Shown here: positions 58,432 to 64,000 of the stretch, one piece after another
Position numbering within the stretch: position 1 is the stretch's first letter
Layout: each line of letters begins with the position of its first letter
Source: Blautia hydrogenotrophica DSM 10507
GTDB lineage: Bacteria; Bacillota; Clostridia; Lachnospirales; Lachnospiraceae
Assembly: GCF_034356035.1 (NCBI RefSeq)
Contig: NZ_CP136423.1
Span: forward strand, 2,542,001 to 2,606,000
Length of the DNA: 64,000 nt
Direction: 5' to 3'
Made by a program: the position numbers and the translations under genes
Notes under the pieces: generated by a model
The model's database searches: none
What the model was told of the DNA's origin: nothing
The model's input: only the letters and a program-made list of their open reading frames with translations

Positions 58432-59013
58432 CTATTCAACCGCGCCAACTTCTGTCAATGGCCAGATCCGGAATACAATTTTTCCCACAATCTGTTCCTC
58501 AGAAACACAACCGACTGCTCTGCTGCGGCTGTCCAGAGAAGTGCCTCTGTTGTCGCCGCAAACAAAAATCCTGCCCTCCGGAACCTGATAAGGCATTTCG
58601 ATATCACATTCCCCAAGTGCCCCCTCCTTCAGATAAGGCTCATCCAGCAGTTCATTGTTAACGTATATATAGCCGTCCTCGGCAACATTCACCCAGTCTC
58701 CCGTAAAAGCGATAACCCGCTTTACAAGGACTTTGTTGTTATAGTAAAAAGAGATAATGTCACCCTGTTCAAAGTCCGAACTCTTTAATGCTATAACAAT
58801 GTTTCCCGGTTTCAGCGTTGGTGACATGGAACTTCCGTAAATTCTCAAAACCGGCACAAGCAGAACCGCTATCAGCACTGCAGCAGCCGCTGTAATCAGG
58901 ATAAACGCCGTATTTCGAATAGTTCTTCTAAAACGCCGTCGCTTTTTTTCTCTTTTAAGTTCTGTCTCCAACTGAAAAATCTCAGGAATCACCAATGGCT
59001 CTTTTCTTTTCAT
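58432..59013 (-). CDS. lepB: Signal peptidase I (pilus-operon type)
   Basis: 193 residues: cytosolic N-terminus, membrane helix (AFILITAAAAVLIAVLLVPV), catalytic Ser62 in YGSSMSPTL, Lys98 in VLVKRVIAFTGD, and box D/E motifs (IFVCGDNRGTSLDSRSRAVG). A dedicated peptidase is common in pilus loci, where it processes pilin precursors. Its ATG overlaps the stop of the upstream ORF (ATGA), so translation is coupled. Confidence 0.94.
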   Translation of the reverse strand: MKRKEPLVIPEIFQLETELKREKKRRRFRRTIRNTAFILITAAAAVLIAVLLVPVLRIYGSSMSPTLKPGNIVIALKSSDFEQGDIISFYYNNKVLVKRVIAFTGDWVNVAEDGYIYVNNELLDEPYLKEGALGECDIEMPYQVPEGRIFVCGDNRGTSLDSRSRAVGCVSEEQIVGKIVFRIWPLTEVGAVE

Positions 59014-59276
59014 CGCCCCACCTCTTCTTCAAACTCCTCTGCACATGCCCCGATATTTTCCAGGTATTGAATAGCTGCCTGCTGCGCAGCCCCATAAAAT
59101 CTGTTCAGCTTCAGAGCAACCTCCGCAATAGAACCAGCTTCATCTATCAATATCCTTCTGTTTTCCAGCTACCTCTTGGCCAACCACTCCTTCAGTTCCT
59201 CGGCCTCTCTTCTCTGCTCCAAAAGCATTTCCAGAAGTTCCTTGCGGCTAAGTCTGTGCATCTCTCTTTCCGTCAT
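59010..59276 (-). pseudogene. Small coiled-coil ORF with an in-frame amber codon
   Basis: Frame open from ATG 59276 (MTEREMHRLSRKELLEMLLE) to TGA overlapping the lepB start, interrupted only by TAG at 59171-59169 (codon 36). Before it: QRREAEELKEWLAKR; after it: LENRRILIDEAGSIAEVALK and NRFYGAAQQAAIQYLENIGA. The two halves together resemble a small helical protein often seen next to sortase/signal-peptidase genes in Clostridia (recalled, not checked). Ribosome site is weak. Either a nonsense mutation, read-through, or a sequence error. Confidence 0.7.
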
Positions 59277-59417
59277 ATGTAATTCTCAACCCAATCTGTT
59301 TCTTTTATACTAACAGCAGCTATACATTTCATTGGCTCTATAGTGACGATCCTGGCGTCATAATCCTTATTCTGTCGGTCATACCTATGGTGCTGTGTTC
59401 GGATTGACTGTTAAAAA

Positions 59418-59441
59418 ACCACATAATCAACATTATGTGGT
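59418..59441. repeat. Left inverted repeat of the invertible segment
   Basis: 24 bp beginning ACCACATAATC, matching the reverse complement of 59821-59844 at 23 of 24 positions. It is itself a near-perfect palindrome (CCACATAAT, 4 bp, ATTATGTGG), the form expected for a tyrosine-recombinase core site. Confidence 0.9.
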
Positions 59442-59605
59442 AGATTACGATTTCCTGAAATTTTAGAATAATGTTGAAACAAACGTTCTGAATTGCGAGA
59501 AATTATTTCTGGCACTGAGATTATGCATCTGCGGCAGGCAACATTTCAATTAATACTTTCTGCCGTAACGAAAGCTTTGCACAGTATATCTTCGTATATT
59601 TAACA

Positions 59606-59636
59606 GAAAAAAAGTTTTGCGCCCTGAAAAAAGCGC
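59606..59636 (-). terminator. Possible weak terminator inside the switch (minus strand)
   Basis: TGCGC (59617-59621) and GCGCA (59632-59636) with a T7 run 4-11 nt further along the minus strand (59612-59606). The stem is only 5 bp. In the present orientation it would oppose read-through from the recombinase gene toward the pilus operon. Confidence 0.4.
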
Positions 59637-59644
59637 AGAATACC

Positions 59645-59678
59645 AGGCCTTTCCGTTTTTCAAAAAACAGTAAGGCCT
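59645..59678. repeat. Long hairpin inside the switch
   Basis: AGGCCTT (59645-59651) and AAGGCCT (59672-59678) enclose CCGTTTTT and AAAAACAG, which also pair with one mismatch, so almost the whole 34 nt is palindromic. Confidence 0.75.
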
Positions 59679-59762
59679 ATTTCTGGTGTTGTTTATTTCT
59701 TTACAAAAAAATAGAATTCAATCGGATTGTTTTAGATAGATTATTTTTTCATATTTTAGAAC

Positions 59763-59791
59763 TTGACCGTAGCGTCTTTTGATAATATAAT
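59763..59791 (+). promoter_or_regulatory. Strong sigma-A promoter inside the switch
   Basis: TTGACC (59763-59768), exactly 17 bp, TATAAT (59786-59791), the strongest promoter match in the window. It currently points right, toward the 3' end of the recombinase gene on the opposite strand. Confidence 0.85.
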
Positions 59792-59820
59792 AATATAAAG
59801 TATGTAATAGCGTTTGAGTA

Positions 59821-59844
59821 ACTACATAATGTTGATTATGTGGT
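59821..59844. repeat. Right inverted repeat of the invertible segment
   Basis: 24 bp beginning ACTACATAATG; one mismatch to the reverse complement of 59418-59441. Its right end lies 1 bp from the recombinase gene's stop. Confidence 0.9.
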
Positions 59845-59845
59845 A

Positions 59846-60685
59846 TCATATAACAAGTCCCAGGGCATCCATTCTCTGCCTATGTTCCACCCCGGATGAT
59901 TTTATATAAATTCTCGTAGTATTGATACTGCTGTGTCCTAAAACGTCCGCTAGCTTTGCAATGTCCTTGTCAGCAGCATAAAAGCATCTTGCGAATAAAT
60001 GTCTCAGGTTGTGGGGAAATACTTTTTTCGTCTCCACACCTGCTTTCCCGCACAGCCGCTTCATCATCTTCCATATATTAGATCGGTCTAGCGGTCTGCC
60101 TGTCCGCGTCACAAACACAGCGCCTGATGAAATCTTCTGTGATCCCATATACCTTTTTAAAACTTTTCTCAGTTTTCCGGGTATCAGTACGGTTCTTGTC
60201 TTACCCTTCATGTGGATCAGTGCCTCCCCGTTACAGACAGCCTCTGCCGTGATAAAGCTCAATTCAGAGACTCGGATGCCTGTTCCGCAGATAGTCTGAA
60301 GTAGAAGCGCCAGCTTCTCCTGGCCAAGACTGCGCGCCGTGTTCACCATACATAGATATTCATTCTTAGAAAGCTCCTTTTCTTTTGCACAGTATGTTTT
60401 TTTCTGAATTCTAAGCTGCTTCACCTTCAGCTCTGTCGCTCCGGAATAATTTAAAAAACCGTTGATTGCGGCAAGCTTCACATTTACGCTTGCCGGAAGA
60501 TACTCTTTCCTGAGCTTTTCTTTATACTGGATTACACTCTCTTTGCAAAATCCATGTTTCTTTATATACATCAAAAAGCTCTGTATATCTCTCTGATACT
60601 GTTTTATTGTCGCTAGGCTCCTCTCCTGTCTCTTCAAATAGTCCAAATAAGAATCTAATTGAACACTTGTAACTGTATCACCCAT
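59846..60685 (-). CDS. Tyrosine recombinase (probable DNA invertase of the pilus switch)
   Basis: 279 residues: an N-terminal SAM-like core-binding domain (LDYLKRQERSLATIKQYQRD) and a catalytic domain with the full active set: Arg138 (GTGIRVSEL), His225 and Arg228 (PHNLRHLFA), His251 (LGHSSINTTR), Tyr260 (RIYIKSSG). Ribosome site AGGAGGTG. Its stop touches the right inverted repeat, and it is transcribed toward the switch. No attachment site, tRNA or excisionase suggests a prophage, so local inversion is the best-supported role. Confidence 0.92.
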   Translation of the reverse strand: MGDTVTSVQLDSYLDYLKRQERSLATIKQYQRDIQSFLMYIKKHGFCKESVIQYKEKLRKEYLPASVNVKLAAINGFLNYSGATELKVKQLRIQKKTYCAKEKELSKNEYLCMVNTARSLGQEKLALLLQTICGTGIRVSELSFITAEAVCNGEALIHMKGKTRTVLIPGKLRKVLKRYMGSQKISSGAVFVTRTGRPLDRSNIWKMMKRLCGKAGVETKKVFPHNLRHLFARCFYAADKDIAKLADVLGHSSINTTRIYIKSSGVEHRQRMDALGLVI

Positions 60686-60702
60686 TCTTAAACACCTCCT
60701 AC

Positions 60703-60747
60703 ATGTATTCTGAATGTATTTATCCTATGATATACTAGCGAATACAT
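60703..60747. promoter_or_regulatory. Inverted repeat in the divergent intergenic region
   Basis: ATGTATTC (60703-60710) and GAATACAT (60740-60747), 29 bp apart, lie between the recombinase and the divergent 71-aa gene. A further partial copy (GAATGTATT) lies at 60712. Possible operator. Confidence 0.4.
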
Positions 60748-60797
60748 ATTTTCGTCCCGGAAATAACAAAAAGAAAACAAAGACGAGGTGAATCATA

Positions 60798-61013
60798 TTG
60801 AAAAAGAAATCACAAAAGCAGATAGTCGATGACTATGACTACGTCACCAATACGACGTCTGCTGTGGACTGTACAGGGCTGATCCCTTCACTTCCGCAGA
60901 ATGAGGCCGAGCTCGAGTCCTACAAAGAAATCTATCATTACCAGTCCTCGCTGGATGACAGCCAGTCTCAGAACCCTCCGCCAGCAGTAAATAAAAAGCG
61001 CTCATTTTTTTAA
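60798..61013 (+). CDS. Small hydrophilic protein of unknown function (71 aa)
   Basis: TTG start at 60798, 7 nt after GAGGTG; MKKKSQKQIVDDYDYVTNTT at the N-terminus, then AVDCTGLIPSLPQNEAELES and a Pro/Lys-rich tail. No membrane segment or known motif. It lies divergent from the recombinase, so it could be a recombination accessory factor, but nothing in the protein shows this. Confidence 0.65.
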   Translation: MKKKSQKQIVDDYDYVTNTTSAVDCTGLIPSLPQNEAELESYKEIYHYQSSLDDSQSQNPPPAVNKKRSFF

Positions 61014-61089
61014 TTTTTGAAACAATTGGTACAGATGTGCCACTTTTTGTTCATATGCTGTAAAAATACCTATTTGTAAGCGTTTTTTC

Positions 61090-61119
61090 TTGACAATATT
61101 TTTTATTTCACTATATAAT
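61090..61119 (+). promoter_or_regulatory. Promoter of the antiporter gene
   Basis: TTGACA (61090-61095), 18-bp spacer, TATAAT (61114-61119), about 160 nt before the antiporter start. The leader 61126-61281 does not match a riboswitch I can recognise. Confidence 0.75.
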
Positions 61120-61281
61120 TTTTTGTAGATGTTTACACTCCAATATCCATTGGGAAATATGGCCCGCAATACGTCAAGCCATCCTTTTGATTTCCAAATG
61201 TCCTCCGTTATCTATAAGATGTCAGTCATATAAAACGCCTTCCACTCTTTCCATTTTATAGATAGAAAGGAATTAAATTAT

Positions 61282-62892
61282 ATGTTCTCATTTACCACTT
61301 TGCTCCTGCTTGTATCTGCCGTCCTACTGATCTGCTCCATCCTCAAACGGGTATCCGGCCGTTTGGGTATTCCCTCCCTCCTGGCCTTTATCTTACTGGG
61401 GATGATCTTTGGTTCGGACGGGATATTTAAGATCCACTTTGAAAATTATGAATTTTCCGAACAGATCAGTACGCTCGCTCTCGTCTTTATTATTTTTTAC
61501 GGCGGTTTCGGAACCAACTGGAAAGAAGCAAAACCCGCGGCAGCGGCGTCGATTCTACTCTCCAGTCTCGGTACGGTCATGACCGCCCTGCTTACTGGAC
61601 TGTTCTGCCACCTATTTCTGCGCATGGATATACTGGAGGGAATGCTCTGCGGCGCTCTTTTAAGCTCCACCGACGCTGCGTCCGTCTTCTCTATCCTCCG
61701 TTCCCGCAATCTTGCGCTGAAAGAAAATACCGCCCCTCTTCTGGAAGTGGAGAGCGGCTCCAACGATCCCGTTGCCTACACGCTGACCATAATCCTTCTG
61801 ACCGCTATGGGAAGCAGCGTCACCTTCTCTGACGCCGGTATTCTTCTGCTGAAACAACTTGTCATCGGCGCGTTGTTCGGCTTTACGATCGGGCTGATCG
61901 TGCGGTGGACGTTGCAGAAGCATCCTTTCGAGGGCTCCGGGATTGAAACCATTTTCATCGTCGCGGTCGCCCTGTTCGGATATGCCATGCCTACCGCGCT
62001 GGATGGAAACGGTTTTTTAAGCGTTTACATTACCGGAATCATTCTCGGGAACAGCATTCTTCCAGAAAAGACTATCCTGGTGCCGTTTTTTGACGGCGTC
62101 ACAAGTATCCTCCAGGCAATCCTGTTCTTTCTGCTCGGACTTTTGTCTTTCCCATCCGAAATGGTGAATGTATGGTTGCCCGCTTTAGCTATCGCTCTGT
62201 TTTTGACATTTATTGCCCGCCCTGTCGCTGTATTCCTCCTGCTGACTCCTTTTCGCGGGAGTATCCGGAAAAGCCTTCTGGTGTCCTTTGCCGGCCTGCG
62301 GGGAGCCGCCTCCATTGTATTTGCCATCATCACCGTATTAAGTCCTATCAGTACGGAAAACGATCTGTTCCACATTGCTTTTGTCGTCGTCCTGTTTTCC
62401 ATCGCTCTGCAGGGAAGTCTGCTGCCACTTATTGCCAACAAACTGAACATGATCGACAAAGAGGGGAATGTTTTTAAAACATTTACTGACTATGTGGATG
62501 AGACTCCGATAAACTTTATTCAATTTGCCATCACCAAAAACCATGAATGGTGCGATAAATGCGTATCGGAGCTGACACTTCCGCCCGGCTCGATCCTTGT
62601 CAACCTGCAAAGGGGAGAAACTCAGCTTGTTCCAAAGGGAGATACCCGTCTTCTTGATGGAGATCTGCTTGTCATGTGTTCCATGGAATGTAAGCAGGTT
62701 CCGGATCTGTTTCTGACCGAAAAGCTTATTGAAAAAAACGATCTGCATGCTGACTCCACACTGGCGGATGTGTCCGGACATTCCACTTCCCTGATCATTA
62801 TGATCCAGCGCGGGGAAGAATACCTCATCCCGGATGGCGCCACCGTATTAAAAGAGGGAGACCGTCTTATCATCCACAGACAGGTATCCTGA
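61282..62892 (+). CDS. cvrA: Potassium/proton antiporter, CvrA/NhaP2 type (CPA1)
   Basis: 536 residues: about 12 membrane segments of the Na+/H+ exchanger fold (ALVFIIFYGGFGTNWKE; GALLSSTDAASVFSIL; LEVESGSNDPVAYTL with the conserved Asn-Asp pair; LVSFAGLRGAASIVFAI) and a cytosolic TrkA_C-type domain (PPGSILVNLQRGETQLVPKG; EYLIPDGATVLKEGDRLIIH). It exports K+ or Na+ in exchange for protons. Ribosome site GAAAGGAATT. Confidence 0.93.
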   Translation: MFSFTTLLLLVSAVLLICSILKRVSGRLGIPSLLAFILLGMIFGSDGIFKIHFENYEFSEQISTLALVFIIFYGGFGTNWKEAKPAAAASILLSSLGTVMTALLTGLFCHLFLRMDILEGMLCGALLSSTDAASVFSILRSRNLALKENTAPLLEVESGSNDPVAYTLTIILLTAMGSSVTFSDAGILLLKQLVIGALFGFTIGLIVRWTLQKHPFEGSGIETIFIVAVALFGYAMPTALDGNGFLSVYITGIILGNSILPEKTILVPFFDGVTSILQAILFFLLGLLSFPSEMVNVWLPALAIALFLTFIARPVAVFLLLTPFRGSIRKSLLVSFAGLRGAASIVFAIITVLSPISTENDLFHIAFVVVLFSIALQGSLLPLIANKLNMIDKEGNVFKTFTDYVDETPINFIQFAITKNHEWCDKCVSELTLPPGSILVNLQRGETQLVPKGDTRLLDGDLLVMCSMECKQVPDLFLTEKLIEKNDLHADSTLADVSGHSTSLIIMIQRGEEYLIPDGATVLKEGDRLIIHRQVS

Positions 62893-62921
62893 GAAACACT
62901 TTCACACAAATTGCGCAAACT

Positions 62922-62949
62922 GCTGTAATGAGGCTCGCCCCATTACAGC
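62922..62949 (+). terminator. Hairpin after the antiporter gene
   Basis: GCTGTAATG (62922-62930) and CATTACAGC (62941-62949), perfect 9-bp stem, 30 bp past the stop. No T tract, so terminator strength is doubtful. Its flanks (TTGCGCAAAC and GCGGCAC) resemble those of the short repeat at 4507 and 25895. Confidence 0.5.
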
Positions 62950-63030
62950 GGCACGTCAAACCCATGAGTAAATAAATTATGAACAACACACTTTTGGCTG
63001 GTACAATAAAAGAATAAGGGGTGTTGTTCA

Positions 63031-63690
63031 TATGGAAGAGTTACTGCTTTGGATGGTGTATATTGAAGATGTGCATCAGGAAAAAAAGTATAGCATTTGC
63101 TAAAAGATATTTTGGTGATGGTTTTGTTTGTGGCATTAACCAATGCAGACGACTGGGTGGAAATGGCACTTTTCGCAGAAACTTATCAGGAGTACTTTAA
63201 AAAATATTTAAAAATGGAGTGCCTTCCCATGATACCCTCCGCCGTGTAATAGGGATGATCTCACCGGTATTTTACAACAGCTTTACGAAAAATGACAGGA
63301 ACTGTTAAACCGTGAGGAGGGAGGGTTTCTCAAAATGCTCATCTGTATTGATGGGAAAACTATACGCGGGAATAAGCGGAAAGAAGAAAAGCCTGCACAT
63401 ATTGTATCTGCATGATGTAAAGAAAATGGTTTCTGCCTTGGTCAGAAAGTGGTAGAAGAAAAAAGCAATGAGATTACAGTGATACCGGACTTAGTGGACA
63501 AATTACAGATCAAAGGGCAGGTCATAGCTATTGATGTGATGGGGACACAGAAAGAGATTGCAGAAAAGATACGCAGCAAACGTGCAGATTACGTTCTGGC
63601 GTAAAATGGAATCAAAAACCCTGTATGAAAAACTCAAAAAATATTTTGCAGAGAAGGCGTTTCGTATAAAAATATTCGACTGCCAATGCT
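63031..63690 (+). pseudogene. ISAs1-family transposase remnant
   Basis: Frameshifted pieces in order: MEELLLWMVYIEDVHQEKK, then LTNADDWVEMALFAETYQEY in a second frame, FYNSFTKNDRN, IDGKTIRGNKRKEEKPAHIV, VVEEKSNEITVIPDLVDKL, KGQVIAIDVMGTQKEIAEKI and RADYVLA, ending near KTLYEKLKKYF. These match the ISAs1/H-repeat transposases. At least four frameshifts or stops, so it is dead. GAACAACAC (62981) and GTGTTGTTC (63021) flank its promoter region. Confidence 0.8.
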
Positions 63691-63796
63691 TACCACAGCA
63701 GTTTTTGGAGCAGCTTTGTACACCTTTTATTATTACAGAAATAATTACTCTTCTGACACCTGCCTACAAAGCTTCTTTACGAATCTATATCTGTAG

Positions 63797-64000
63797 ATTA
63801 CTGTTATTGGATGCTTAAAAAAATATTTTAATTTTAAAACTTCCGTCACCAAATACCTGGCAAAATCTAGCTTTGGAATTTATATCCTCCACTACCCAGT
63901 ACTCACGCTGATTTGCTATCTTCTTTGTTATCATGCAGATCTTGCCGCCGGATGGAATTACTTACTGGCCCTAGGTACTGAATGCATCATTACTTCTTTT
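63797..64000 (+). pseudogene. Acyltransferase-3 family protein, C-terminal fragment (runs off window)
   Basis: After a TAG at 63794-63796 the frame reads ITVIGCLKKYFNFKTSVTKY, then LAKSSFGIYILHYPVLTLIC, typical of the last membrane segments of OafA-like acyltransferases. There is no start codon and no upstream part, so it is probably a 5'-truncated copy cut by the neighbouring insertion sequence. Its 3' end is outside the window. Confidence 0.6.

Larger units (their letters stand above)
59442..59820. other. Predicted 379-bp invertible promoter segment (inverton), OFF orientation
   Basis: Non-coding AT-rich DNA bounded by inverted repeats, between the pilus operon and a tyrosine recombinase gene. 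Its only strong promoter (59763-59791) reads right, away from the pilus genes. Reversal would place the -10 at about 59471-59476 on the minus strand, 30 bp from the left repeat, about 190 nt upstream of the first ORF. Hairpins at 59617-59636 and 59645-59678 lie behind the promoter in either orientation and could insulate it from the recombinase transcript. No gene is present inside. Confidence 0.85.

Noticed and set aside
59846..60685. Recombinase as prophage or integrative-element integrase
   Set aside because: No phage, relaxase or excisionase genes, no tRNA attachment site, and matching inverted repeats lie next to it.
61126..61281. Riboswitch (for example c-di-AMP type) in the antiporter leader
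   Set aside because: The leader is long enough and the gene suitable, but I could not find the conserved motif sequences.

Overview
The window looks like chromosomal DNA from a gut-type, anaerobic, spore-lineage Firmicute, most likely a member of the Lachnospiraceae. The case rests on CodY, HrcA/CIRCE control of chaperones, a sporulation sigma-K without a pro-sequence, the IreB-RuvX-DUF1292 trio, RNase J beside a YlbF protein, indolepyruvate:ferredoxin oxidoreductase, and a Gram-positive sortase pilus locus. Genus cannot be fixed from the sequence alone. Most genes lie on the minus strand.

Layout: (1) 0-10.3 kb, housekeeping on the minus strand: guaB, a small membrane protein, groES-groEL with a CIRCE operator, codY, topA, dprA, comM. 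(2) 10.5-26 kb: a small HTH regulator with its operator, a NudC-type Nudix hydrolase, a flavodoxin-fold protein, a dehydrogenase-like protein, a 1611-residue HD/nucleotidyltransferase/phosphoribosyltransferase fusion, iorAB with a divergent LysR gene, a CarD-type regulator flanked by two direct copies of a structured intergenic repeat, an rRNA methyltransferase and a GNAT protein. (3) 26-45 kb: sigK, a U32 peptidase-family protein, an O-methyltransferase, a short MltG-like protein, ylbF-like, RNase J, DUF1292-ruvX-ireB, mtaB, an HPr-like protein lacking the catalytic His, thiI, a cysteine desulfurase, rsmE, prmA, an AEC transporter, and hrcA-grpE-dnaK-dnaJ with a second CIRCE. (4) 45-51.5 kb: an acyltransferase-like gene, a decayed GH123/DUF4091 gene, a secreted Big2-domain protein, uvrB, and the 3' stub of an ABC transporter gene.

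(5) 51.5-60.7 kb is the most interesting region. It is a complete pilus operon (small ORF with an in-frame amber codon, signal peptidase I, large tip-like adhesin, major pilin, class C sortase, minor pilin, and a sortase homologue lacking the catalytic His and Cys). Its upstream DNA is a promoter-containing segment bounded by 24-bp inverted repeats at 59418-59441 and 59821-59844, next to a tyrosine recombinase gene. The segment holds a near-consensus promoter (TTGACC, 17 bp, TATAAT) that in this copy points away from the pilus genes. I read this as an invertible promoter switch caught in the OFF orientation; inversion would aim the promoter into the operon.

(6) 60.8-64 kb: a small conserved-looking ORF, a CvrA/NhaP2-type cation/proton antiporter, an ISAs1-type transposase remnant, and the C-terminal fragment of an acyltransferase-3 protein running off the window. 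No rRNA, tRNA or CRISPR array was recognised.
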